Shown piece after piece: positions 22,078 to 32,199 of a stretch of DNA of 64,000 bases. The position numbers were made by a program, and so were the translations under genes. Numbering within the stretch: the first letter of the stretch is position 1; every line of letters begins with the position of its first letter. Source of the DNA: Tupaia tana (lineage: Eukaryota > Chordata > Mammalia > Scandentia > Tupaiidae); assembly GCA_026018925.1 (NCBI GenBank), contig JAKSZU010000016.1, positions 79,928,059-79,992,058 on the forward strand, written 5' to 3'. The notes under the pieces are model-generated. The model did no database searches. It was not told the DNA's origin and saw only the letters and a program-made list of their open reading frames with translations.

Positions 22078-22247
22078 AAAGGCTCTCCTCCTTAATTCCA
22101 TAGTTCATCACAGTTCTTCTCAATACCACCACAATATAATTAAGTCCCAACACAAACTTCTGGGAGACACATTCCAACTAAAGCAAGGGGCTTATCCAGA
22201 ACTTTCTCTTTAACGATCCTACCAGATGATTTCTGCACCCTCTAACG

Positions 22248-22408
22248 GTTTGCTGCTCAAAGTGAAAGGGTAGTTTCTGCATCCTCTGGGAACCTGTTAG
22301 GAGCATCCTGACCCCGCCTCTGCCAGGCCTAATGACTCAGGATGTGTACTTATCAAGGCCCCCAGGTAATACCTACACAAATTGAAGTTTGAGAAGTGCT
22401 GAACTACA
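22248..22408 (+). mobile_element. MER20-like hAT element
   Basis: 'aacctgttaggagcatcctg', 'ccgcctctgccaggcctaat', 'gactcaggatgtgtact' and the terminal 'gaagtttgagaagtgctga' follow the order of MER20 as I recall it. The element is non-coding. Confidence 0.7.
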
Positions 22409-22517
22409 ATATGAAAACCACTGCCTTAAGTTATTGCACAAAGAACAAAAATATACCTCCCTGACTTTGGGGACGACCAACGTCTCTGGTTTGCTCAGGA
22501 CTGAGGTGTTTCTAGGA

Positions 22518-22693
22518 TTTTTTTAAAAAAAATATTTTTATTATTTAACTTTATTTATCCATTTACTTATTTTAATTTTGATCAGAGAGGGACAGAGTGA
22601 GAGAGGAAGAGAGAGAAAGTGAGACAACAAGCCGCCAGTTCCGGGACATGTGGTAGTCCAGTGCCCTTAACATCCACACCACCTGCCGGCCCC
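22518..22693 (-). mobile_element. tS1 SINE, short form
   Basis: The minus-strand head begins at 22693 (ggggccggcaggtggtgtgg), then a CT-rich tail and an A/T-rich end. The next tS1 is inserted immediately beside its head. Confidence 0.88.
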
Positions 22694-22707
22694 GGATGCT
22701 GGATTTT

Positions 22708-22977
22708 TTTTTTTTTTTTTTTTTTTTTTGGAGAGGTTTTTGCTATAGGGCGCGTGCGCTCGCCAGACAGACAGAGAGACAGAGAGATAGAAAGCAGGAA
22801 ATCACCCCCCAGGGGGATGGCCACGCTGCAATCCCTTCTCCTCCATTCTCCTCTCGGGATCTTGGGCACGCACGCACACGCGCCCGGCGTGAGTTTAAGC
22901 CGCCGGGTCCGGGACTCGAACCGCGGTCGACTACGTGGGAGTCCAGCGACATAGCCATTACGCTAACTGCTGGTCCC
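22708..22977 (-). mobile_element. tS1 SINE, long form, young copy
   Basis: Full length, with intact CpGs and a canonical B box GGTTCGAGTCC. The tail is a T-run of about 26 on the plus strand. Target duplication ccggatgctggatttt occurs at 22692-22707 and 22978-22993 without mismatch; it includes the last bases of the neighbouring short tS1 head. Confidence 0.94.
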
Positions 22978-22993
22978 CCGGATGCTGGATTTT

Positions 22994-24039
22994 AAATGCT
23001 TGGTGCTAGGACTGGGGCAACCCCAGGCAAACAGGGTCATTAAGTAACCTACACTGTCACTGTGTTTAGACGCTAGATCATGAGCTCTCAGTTTCCACCA
23101 CCATCCTACTCCGCCCCCCCCTGCCCCAGGGATGGCGTCAAAATAAGCTCATTCTCCTCCTTCCAAAGTGAAAGAACCCCTCCTACCCCTAGATTTGACA
23201 AATAACCATTTAAAGAGAAACTTGAGATACTAAGAACAAAATTCTTTCCTTTCTTTCTCTCTGAGACTCTACAGAAAAGAGGATTCATCAGTTCAAACTG
23301 CAGATTGAATTACAGTCCCCAAAGCATAGTAGGAAACAATCTAATCACAGATGCTCAATAAACTATGGTGCCACTAAATCTACTTTACTTTTACTCTCTT
23401 TGTTCCATTCATCATGGGTTATTTTCATTATCTCAGGCATATAAATATTTTAGTTCACATATACAACTTAATTAGTTAAAAGTGCAAAATGTAAGCCAAA
23501 ATAGCACATTTGTTCCAGCCACAGAAAGGCAAGGCGCTAGTCAACAAAGAACAGATATATGTGTCTTTGAATGGAGACAGCTGTTATCACGGTTAGCATG
23601 GCTGCAGTTAGAATTAGGGGTGTTATCTGGGCTTCCTACTTAAGCATCAGGGGTCTGGCATTGTTGCTGCTTTAGAATCAGGCAATGTTTCAGCTCCCTG
23701 CCACTCTGAATTAAGCAAAATAGCCGCCCTCTGTCTCTTGCTATCTGTTAAGCAGGACCACCTGGTGATAGCCTCTACTCCTTTTTGTCTCAAAATGTGT
23801 TTCACCTTTGCCCAAGTTCATTTGTTCTCAAACTTCAGGCTTTAAGAGAGTTCACTGAAAGTGCAAGTTCCTACGTACAATCTAGAGATTCAGGATGTGT
23901 GAAAAAGGATCCAGAAACTTCCTCCTGCAAACATGTACCCCCTGTGATCCTCTCCTCGGGCACACTCAGTTCCCTGTAGGAACATGACCAGAGAACAGAC
24001 TGAGAGAGGCCCTCCTTTGATTGATGCTGCAGATCAAAA
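22994..24039. other. Unassigned block of about 1 kb
   Basis: No gene or repeat is recognised. A short C-rich patch lies at 23112-23128. Confidence 0.45.
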
Positions 24040-24262
24040 TGAAAGATGATATTTAGTAAGCGGATACTGTGTGCTGGACACTGTTGAAGGGTGTCGTTAT
24101 TTTTATAACCCTTTGAGTAGCTCTATGAGTTTGGTGTTATCACAATTTCATTATCATCCTCCTTTTTTAAATGAGGAAACAACAGCACAGAAAATGTAAG
24201 ACCCTTTCCCAAGGCCAGTCAACAACCAGTTGGTAGAAATGGGACAGAAACTCATGTATGGT
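24040..24262 (-). mobile_element. MIR SINE, near full length
   Basis: On the plus strand it reads 'cggatactgtgtgctggaca', 'tttttaaatgaggaaacaac' and 'cccaaggccagtcaacaacc', the inverted order of MIR. Confidence 0.86.
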
Positions 24263-24264
24263 GC

Positions 24265-24545
24265 GTGGTCCTTACGTACAGGGGGTGATGTTCCAAGACC
24301 CCCAGGGGACACTTGAAACTGCCGCTAGATGCAAATCCTATACAATATGTACTATGTTGTTTCTCACCCATACCTATGATAAAGTTTAATTCATAAATTA
24401 GGTGAAGAGATTAACAACAATAATAATGAAATAGGACAATCCCACAATATACTGTCATAGAAGTTATGTGAATGTGTCTCCCCCCCTCCCCCCCCCCCCC
24501 CCCCCCCCCCCAGTATGTGACTACACTGCATTCATGCATTCGCAG
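24265..24545 (+). mobile_element. Tigger-like DNA transposon fragment
   Basis: 'gatgttccaagacccccagg', 'cctatgataaagtttaattc', 'ttaacaacaataataatgaa' and 'agttatgtgaatgtgtctc' match a Tigger (pogo) type element that I remember. The position where these elements have a CT-rich stretch holds the C run here. Confidence 0.65.
24480..24511 (+). repeat. Poly(C) run
   Basis: Seven C, one T, then 24 consecutive C (24488-24511). It probably arose from a CT-rich stretch in the surrounding DNA transposon. Confidence 0.97.
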
Positions 24546-26750
24546 GCCACTGTAGGTCATGGGTAGTGGAAGCCACAGTCAGCATGACCACAGCTTGGGG
24601 CACCACTGTAGAGTATTTCCAGAGCTTGTCGTTACAGACATGAAGCTATCACTTCTCACAAATGGTGCTGAAGGTTTAAACTTCATATGCCCAGGTATAA
24701 TGGACCCAAGTGCAGAAACAGCAGCATTTCAGGGTTTGTAGATAACATGGTCCAATTCATTCTAAACCTCCAAGTCTCCCCAGGACCAAAGATGATGGTT
24801 ATAACTGGGTCAGTTTGCTGTGTTGCTGCTGTTGCTATTTCCTCTTTTGTTCATGAAAATGCTCTTCTACCCCACCATAATATGATGGGTGTAGTAATGG
24901 AACCACGCCAGAGGAACCTGAAATCAGGGGCATTAGTTCCATGTTGGGGAAAATGGCACATGCGATGTGTATTTAATGTCCCTCCCTGCCATCAGGCAAT
25001 AAGGCAGTGTTCCCTCTGTTCTGAGGACATTCCCTGTAGCAGAGCGTTTTCCACCTGAGCCCACATTCACTACTCTCAAACTATGCTCACTCAGAGAGTG
25101 CTCTGAGACTTTCCCGGAATCCCAAGGACCGGGTATGTACTGACATCCACCAAAGGTGCTCTAAGCTGGATGGAGTTCCTTAGTGACATGGATGACTCAG
25201 GCTCATCCTTGCTACCAAAGGCGGCCAGTGCTGCCCCAGTCTACACAGTTGGAGACGCCATGAAAGGCAATCTCTTTGGGAGGCTCGATGTGTCACTTTG
25301 TTTGCTGCACTGGAGCAAACCAGGGGATGTAAACTTTTAGACTAGCAGCCTGTATCTCCTCATTCAGGTTGTACGTATCTTACGTTGCCAGCTATGCAAT
25401 GCTTTGTTTTTCTCCCTCTCCCAGAGAGCATTCTCCAACTGGAGATGTGGAAGAAAAGCGGGACGGAGCTCTAGCCCCAGTTACCAAATGACCACACACC
25501 TGTTCATCATACAGCTTACTATCTTCTCCCTTTCATTCCCCAAAACGGTCAGTGAAAGGATGTGACATTGACAACTAAGGCACACAGCAGACGGGCACTA
25601 TGGGGAGTTTATTATCGTAAATGTATACTCAGGAGAAGGATTTCATCAAATAAGCATCTGAAGCCCATGCATAGCACTTGTGTACATTTAAGAATTACAA
25701 GACAAAGAGCGCCTTTGTGGGGTTTCTAAGATAGATATGGATAAAGGTAGAAAGATACACATAAATGAACAATTAAAGAGTGACTTTGCAGACAACATCT
25801 AGTATGTCAGCTACCATGTAAGAAGGAATTATTTTTCTATAGTAGAAAATAACCCAGAGGTAAGGTAAACACAGTATTGGCAAGGGGGCGGAGAACGGGG
25901 GCTTTATGTTTTAAGCGATTGAACTCAAATTTTCTATTTCCTGTGGATCACAGAGGATGACTGCAGTAATTGTGACATCTTAAAAGTATGGCTTCCTAGA
26001 AAATAACCCCTTATCCCAGTGGTTCTTGGTGTTTGGGTTTCACTGGCCGGCAACTACACTAACTGTATGAGAACATGAATGGGAATAGGGCAAAGTTGGG
26101 GGTTGGAAAATGGGGGGTGAAAAGCAGGCGCCATTCCTTCCTATCTCGACCCCCATGAGGATAAAATGAGGCAATGAATATTGTCTTTAATTACCGTCAT
26201 GTAGTAAAGATTAAAGACAAAAAAGAAATTAATTTAATTTGAGGACAAAACTCCCCACTGGCGTTTTTCCTTATTTTTGCTGTGGACTGGAGTGAAATGG
26301 GCTAGCATATCGCCAGCCTTCAATCAACGTTGGAAAAATCACTGAATTAGATGAGCTTTCAAGGCCCCTTGTCTCAAGGTGACTGTGTGAGTTCAAAGGA
26401 TTTAGGGGGTGTGTGGACACAAGCACTCAGGACTAGCACCCTGAAATACCTGGCTCTTACTATGAATCAGTGGAACTTGGCTTCAGAAAAGTAAAGTAGA
26501 TCAAATGTAACCAGAAAGAGAATGCGATTTATTTTTTTAAAGTGACATATATCATATCCGTGATCGGGAAAAAATGTGCAGCATGAAGAAAAGAGAATTA
26601 GGTTGACTGTCAGGAGCTGAGAATTTTAGCCCTCACCTTGTCTAAAAACTAGTGATTTAGGGGAAATTACTCCGTTTTCAAGGTCTCAGTTTGCTCATCT
26701 GTGAAATGAATGGGCTCATGCCGAAGTCTCACTTGCCTCCCTCTCTCCTA
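24546..26750. other. Unassigned block of about 2.2 kb, with one MIR-like patch
   Basis: No gene is recognised. The 123-codon frame at 24687-25058 has no domain that I know. A MIR-like string 'ggtctcagtttgctcatctg' lies at 26681-26700 and is listed separately. The rest shows no recent repeat. Confidence 0.45.
26600..26730 (+). mobile_element. MIR SINE fragment
   Basis: 'ggggaaattactccgttttc' and 'ctcagtttgctcatctgtga' correspond to the MIR core. Confidence 0.68.
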
Positions 26751-26799
26751 ACGGGGGAGAAAACCCTTGGCAATTACTTTGGAAAGCAATGCCTGCTTG

Positions 26800-27200
26800 C
26801 ATCCAATAAAATCCCCGGGCCATCTGCTACTGAAAGAAAAAATTAAACATGTTTCCCTACATCAACCACACATCCATAGAAACAGCACCGGCTCTCAGCT
26901 CCTCTACTGCTTTAAACACTCTGGAATGCATGCGTTGTAATGCGAATGATTGGTGGAGGTGTAGATGCTCCCACCTGCTTTCAATACCTAGAGAATATTC
27001 CGTGATTTATATGTAGGTCAGTGAACAAAATGAGCATTCTGCTGAAAAGCCTATGCAAATGACCATGCACCAATCACTTAAAATAATTAGGAACTTATAA
27101 AGTGACCATATGTAGTCATTATGAATAATTACATTAAACCGCACAGGAAATCTCTTTCTCAACCCTGCCCCTGAATCCTAAAGGAAACCTGAGCGATAGA
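26800..27200. promoter_or_regulatory. Candidate conserved regulatory element (unproven)
   Basis: The stretch is repeat-free, with closely spaced motif matches: an E box CACCTG at 26972, the octamer ATGCAAAT at 27053, CCAATCA at about 27070 and a RUNX-type AACCGCA at 27137. Short motifs also occur by chance. Without an alignment this is only a suggestion. Confidence 0.3.
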
Positions 27201-27327
27201 GGCAGCAGGTAATTAAACACCATTTTTTTTAAAGTGTATAGTTTAAAAGATCCATTTCCTGTAGTTAAGAATGCCTCAAGTTAATATCAATCTGTTTTAA
27301 ATGCCTTCATGATAAAAAACAAAAACA

Positions 27328-27557
27328 GGGACCGGACAAGGGCACAACGATCAAATGGGTTTTCTGAGAAGATGACCCATATGGGAAGGTCCCTGGTTCA
27401 CATCTGGAGCCTCTCTGAGCACTCGGGCACACACATGCCCAAGATTTGGGGTGGCTGATCTGAAGCTGGGGGTGGATGGAGGCATCAAGACAATGCTGGG
27501 AGTGCTGGCTCTCTGTCTCTCTCTTCATCTGTCTCTCTCATGGAAGAAATGAACTTT
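27328..27557 (+). mobile_element. tS2 SINE
   Basis: The head gggaccggacaagggcaca has a B box 'tggttcacatctgg' at about 27394. The body has 'ctgagcactcgggcacacac', a CT-rich stretch and 'ctctcatggaagaaatgaac'. A-rich flanks (27314-27327 and 27558-27571) look like the target duplication. Confidence 0.75.
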
Positions 27558-27724
27558 AAAAACAAAAGCAAACAAACAAAAAACAGAAATAAAACAACAT
27601 CAATAGAGGCAACATAAAAACACTTGAGAGATCTAAAAGTCCCTTGTCTTTGCTAAACAACCCTCAGTAACTTCTCTAGGCAGAGGTGGGAAGAACCTTG
27701 GGAATGCTTTTTAATCTAGGAGTA

Positions 27725-27728
<4 letters not shown>

Positions 27729-27760
<32 letters not shown>

Positions 27761-28007
27761 CGCACACACATGCACATGTGCTCACTGGAGAGACAGAGAG
27801 AGAGACAAAGAGACAGAAAGTGAGAAATCACTCCCCCAAGGGGGATGGCCATCCACAATCCCTTCTCCTCCATTCTCCTCTCAGGATCTTGCGCATGTGC
27901 ACACACGTACCTGGTGTGAATTTTAAGCCACCAGGTCTAGGACTTGAACCACTGTTGACTACGGGGCAGTCCAGTGATGTAATCATTATGCCATCTGCTG
28001 GTCCCCG
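27729..28007 (-). mobile_element. tS1 SINE, long form, tail turned into (TG)n
   Basis: The minus-strand head begins at 28007. A perfect 15-bp target duplication atctaggagtaattt occurs at 27714-27728 and 28008-28022. The tail side is a (TG)n tract (27730-27757) rather than poly-T. Confidence 0.92.
27730..27757 (+). repeat. (TG)n microsatellite
   Basis: About 14 units stand where the SINE A-tail should be, between the body and the left target duplication. Confidence 0.93.
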
Positions 28008-28022
28008 ATCTAGGAGTAATTT

Positions 28023-29430
28023 AACAGTTCCCCTCTTCCCGGGCTTCCTAAACTTGCAGTTCAGTCATTTCAAATGGTAGTTGGCAGTGTGTTGCCTCAT
28101 GTTTGGTTGAAATTCCCTGGCATGCTTCATTACCTAGCCAATAAAGCAATCTAGTGGAGTTATTGAATCATACACTGCTTGCTGTATTATCACCCTCTTG
28201 TTTTTATTTTGATATGTGATTGCTTCTCTGGACTATTGCTCAAGAGGGAGATATATGTTTCATAACTTTCTATTTTTTAAATCACTCCCATCAACTATAC
28301 AAGACCTCCACTTTAATATGCCTCTTCATACACAAAGCAAACAAACAAACCACCCAAACCAGACACTAACATAAACTCAATAAACCATAGAGACTAACAC
28401 CTGTGGCTGAGTTATTTTAACCTACTTTAACAAGGTGGAAAGATGGCTACCTCACTGTTTCCATTTTCCTACAGACTAGACTGCTAGTCAACCTCACTAT
28501 ACTATGGACTACTGATCAACCTTATTCCAGGCAGACAACTGGTAGACCTCCACACTTGAGGCAGAGGGAGGCACGAGTCACTTTGGCTCCAGGTTTTTTT
28601 TTTTTTTTTTCTTTTTAATTTTATTGTTCTTCAGATTTCTTTTTAGCTTGAGAATAAAGCTTTCATGTTGCTCTTGTGAAAAGTAAATCATTTCATATAG
28701 GACAGGAGGGCCAAGAGTTGAAATATAAGCAGACCAGTAATAGTGACCTAGAAATGTTTGAAACTGACTAAAGTGTCAAAGTGCTTTGAAATGCAAACAA
28801 TGTCCACTAGACACTGAGGTGAAGGAATATCCCTTGTGGAGCATTCTAGGTTAAGAATGGGTGGTGACATTCTAGCATCCTACGGGGATCCAATCAGTAT
28901 CAATGAGAGAAAATGAAACTTGGGGGAAAAGTCAATCTCTGCCATCAACTGTCATTTAAAATTTTGTATGTGAAATATATGTCTAAAAGAAGATGACATG
29001 TCTGCTCTATTACTCCACTCGAATTTCCTTAAAAGTGAAAACAGTATTTTTATAAAATTTACACTGTTGGGTCAAGGGGATCATATCTGTTTTAGATTCT
29101 ATGGTTCTTAAAAAAATAATAAACACATCTGGCAAGGGCAATTCCATAGTGCAACTCCCATCGTGAACTTTTGTGAGATCTGACATGTAACACCCAAGTG
29201 CCTGGTTAACAGATGCACGGCATCATCACTCCTATTTTTATCCCCTTCGAGAACAGCCTACTTGGAATTCTGTAGTGTGTCAGACATGGCAGACATGAAA
29301 ACCTGAAGTCAAGGACCTGACATCCAGTTGCCATAGATAGCATCATTATACGATGGCTTTTCCAACCCTGACTTGCTGCTAGGTGACTGAGCTTCAGATG
29401 GTACTGGGTGTATGTGGGGACACAGCACTT
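28023..29430. other. Unassigned block of about 1.4 kb
   Basis: No gene is recognised. There is a T-run at about 28595-28610. Positions 28370-28590 could be an old LTR or LINE piece but I cannot name it. Confidence 0.45.
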
Positions 29431-29437
29431 TTTAAAA

Positions 29438-29735
29438 CATTTTTTTTCCTTATGATGGGGTTTTGCCAAAAGGGTCATGATCTTCCTGCCCCAGTCTCCT
29501 TGTGGCCACTACAAGTGTGCATCACCGAGCCAGGCACTATTTTTTCAGACAGGGTCTCGCTGCATTGCCCAGACCAACCCCACGCTCATCACCCTCCTGC
29601 CTTAGCCTCCTGAGTCACTGGGATTGCAGGCACGTCACTGCACCTGACCTTTAGGTTAGACCAGGAACTGAACCAGAGCCTCGCCTGAGGTCCCAGCCTG
29701 TGGAGTGCAGCACCTCAGCCACACATGCCAACACA
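29438..29735 (-). mobile_element. Composite fossil SINE: tRNA-like head plus two 7SL-like units
   Basis: Read on the minus strand, a tRNA-like part comes first (about 29735-29652, B box GGTTCAGTTCC at 29674-29664). A 7SL/Alu-like unit follows (29649 to about 29541) with 'gaggctaaggcaggagggtg' and 'agcgagaccctgtctgaaaa'. A second, poorer unit (29537 to about 29441) has 'ggagactggggcaggaagat'. The A-rich end is on the left. The whole is diverged. Composite tRNA/7SL SINEs are known from tree shrews; the identity of this one is not settled. Confidence 0.65.
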
Positions 29736-29739
29736 GCTG

Positions 29740-30100
29740 AGCCACAGCATGGAATATGTAAATGAAATGGATAGTGAGAAAACCAAGACTATGGAATTTA
29801 TCTTGTCACCAGTCTTTCTGAGAGATGTCAACTGGTCGAATCCAACTTATATATTTAAAACACTACCTCTTTTGCGAGTTAGAAAAATATATTTGCAATT
29901 TTGTATAAGTGTGTGCAATTATAAAATTCTAAAATGCTGACATGAACTGAAAGTATTCTTAGGGCTTGTCCTAAGCAAGGTTTCCCAAATTTTAGATGTT
30001 TCTATACAATCTTTATGATTTTTACCATATCTAGGAGTAGTTAACAGTCCCAGGCTTAGTAGCATGCATTTTTAATAATGCCTTGAATTGACCTTGTTTT
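29740..30100. other. Unassigned, no gene or repeat recognised
   Basis: About 0.36 kb. Nothing recognised. Confidence 0.5.
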
Positions 30101-30393
30101 TTGTTTTGTTTTTTAATTTTAATTTGCCCCATGGTGTTCACAGCAGAGAGCCAGACCAGGGAGAGAGGGAGAGAGGGAGAGAGAGAGAGAGAGAATGTGA
30201 GAGTGAGCAGAAGTGAGAAAGCAACCCCCAAGGGAGAATGGCCATTTTGCGATCCCTTCTCCTGTAGGTATTTTGGGCATGCATGCACACATGCCCAGTG
30301 TGTTTTCCAAGCCACCAGGAGGTCTGAGATTTGAACAGTGCAGTCAGCCATGAGGGATCTAGCCATCTTAACCACCACGCCAGCAGCTGGCCC
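30101..30393 (-). mobile_element. tS1 SINE, long form, old copy
   Basis: The minus-strand head begins at 30393 (gggccagctgctggcgtggt). The CT-rich stretch is expanded, and the 3' terminal motif is replaced by 'tttgccccatggtgttcac'. Confidence 0.82.
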
Positions 30394-30569
30394 TTGATCT
30401 AGTTTTTGTCATTCATTACTCACCTTAACCATGTACTAAAAATAATCTACATAAAACATTCTTTCCATGTCCTAGACTTTTTCTACACAATTAATACTGC
30501 TATTAAAACGCATTCATGTATCATTAGTAATATGTGATCATTTGTTAACTACAACTCCGAGGTCAAAAC

Positions 30570-30690
30570 TTTCACTTCTCAAGTAGGAAAATAGATCCAG
30601 AGAGAGAAATTAATTTGCTTCAAGTTAACACCAGAAAGCTATGATGGATTTGGAGTTAGCACTCAGGTCTTCTAAATTCTGGTCTCCTCC
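30570..30690 (-). mobile_element. MIR SINE fragment
   Basis: 'tccagagagagaaattaatt', 'gcttcaagttaacaccagaa' and 'ctcaggtcttctaaattctg' give the inverted MIR core in worn form. Confidence 0.6.
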
Positions 30691-30875
30691 TCTCTCCTTC
30701 TCTCTCTTTCTCTGTGATAGACAGTTTACTACTTATGAAGTTACTAAAGTTATTAAACTCATAGAAAGTCTAGACCAGGGCAGCTTTAAGCACGCATGGC
30801 CATGAGGCAGACAGGCTGCACACTAGGAAGGACCCCACACTTGTTTTTCAGTTCTGCTTTTGCCATATTTAAATT

Positions 30876-31122
30876 ATTATTATTCTTGGAGAGGTTTTTG
30901 CTATAGGGTGCATGCGCTCACCAGAAAGAGAGAGACAGAGAGACAGAACATGAGAAATCACCCCCCGGGGGGATTGCCACACCACAATCCCTTCTCCTCT
31001 CAGGATCTTGGGCACGCACACACAGGCACCCAGAGTGAGTATAAGCCATCGGGTCTGGGACTTGAACTGCAGTCAATGACATGGGAGTTCAGCGATGTAG
31101 CCATTTTGCCATCTGCTGGTCC
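30876..31122 (-). mobile_element. tS1 SINE, long form
   Basis: The minus-strand head begins at 31122 (ggaccagcagatggcaaaat). The body lacks about 10 bp around 'ctcctctcaggatc'. The flanks tgccatatttaaatt (30861-30875) and tgccatcttgaaatt (from 31123) are a two-mismatch target duplication. Confidence 0.9.
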
Positions 31123-31440
31123 TGCCATCTTGAAATTCTTAATTTTTTAACAAGGGGCTCTGAACTTTCATTAGACAAGGCTACATGTATTATATAGCCA
31201 GACCTGCCTAGATAGGGGAAAACTTCAACACAAGATGTCTTAAAATGTATGACAAAAACTAACCATATAAATTAATGTTTTATAGAAACAAAAGCAGCTT
31301 CCATATAGCTGCATCAATAGCAGCTGCCCAAACTGGAATCTCCCTGCATCTTCTTCAAACTCTCTAGATAAACAAATAAGCTGTATCATTAGCGTAACGT
31401 GAAGACGAAGAACACCATAAATTTAAATAACTTGATTAAA
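31123..31440. other. Unassigned spacer between inverted tS1 copies
   Basis: About 0.32 kb. Nothing recognised. Confidence 0.5.
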
Positions 31441-31456
31441 AAAAAAAAGGGTCCTC

Positions 31457-31724
31457 GGGAACCAGCAGTTAGCGTAATCGCTATGTCGCTGGACTCCCAC
31501 GTAGTCGACCGCGGTTCGCGTCTCGGACCCGGTGGCTTACAACTCACGCCGGGCGTGTGTGCGTGCATGCCCAAGATCCCGAGAGGAGAATGGAGGAGAA
31601 GGGATTGCGGCGTGACCATCCCCCCTGGGGGGTGATTTCTCGCTTTCTGTCTCTGTGTCTCTCTCTGTCTGTCCGGTGAGCGCACGCACCCTATAGCGAA
31701 AAACCTCTCCAAAAAAAAAAAAAA
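31457..31724 (+). mobile_element. tS1 SINE, long form, young copy
   Basis: Complete, from gggaaccagcagttagcg to an A-tail of about 14. CpGs are largely intact. The flanks share aaaaaaaagggtcct, with the gggtcct part at 31449-31455 and again at 31725-31731. B box GGTTCGCGTCT and 'cttacaactc' place it in the same subfamily as the copies at 0.4 and 16.8 kb. Confidence 0.93.
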
Positions 31725-31914
31725 GGGTCCTTCTAGTAGGACTATTTCTCTATCTCTCATCCTGAACTTTGAACAATTAAGAAGGTCCAGAAAAATATGA
31801 GGAGAAAAAGAAAGATAAATGAAGCATTAAAACTTACTAAAATTTGCCATAGTGAGAAAATACTGGAAAATAATCCAGAGAACTAACTACAGCAAAGGAC
31901 TTAAAAATGTATGC

Positions 31915-32190
31915 TGGGAAGGCAAGCATATGGTACAGTAGTTATGTCACTGGACTCCCACATGGCTCACTGTGGTTCGAGCCCTGGAACCAAGGGTTTG
32001 AAAATCACACCAGGCATATGTGCGTGCATATCCAAGATCCCAGGAGAAGAATGGAGAAGAAAAGATTGCGGTGTGCTCATCCCATCTGGGGAGTGATTTA
32101 TCACTTTTCCTCTCATTACCTCTGTCTCTCTCTCTGGCAAATGGACATGCCCTAAGGCAAAACCTTTACCCCTCCCCCCCTAAAAAAAAA
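31915..32190 (+). mobile_element. tS1 SINE, long form, old copy
   Basis: The head is eroded (gggaaggcaagcatatggta) but the B box GGTTCGAGCCC remains. The body and 'catgccctaaggcaaaacct' are complete, followed by a C-rich insert and A9. Confidence 0.87.
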
Positions 32191-32199
32191 GGATGCTGG

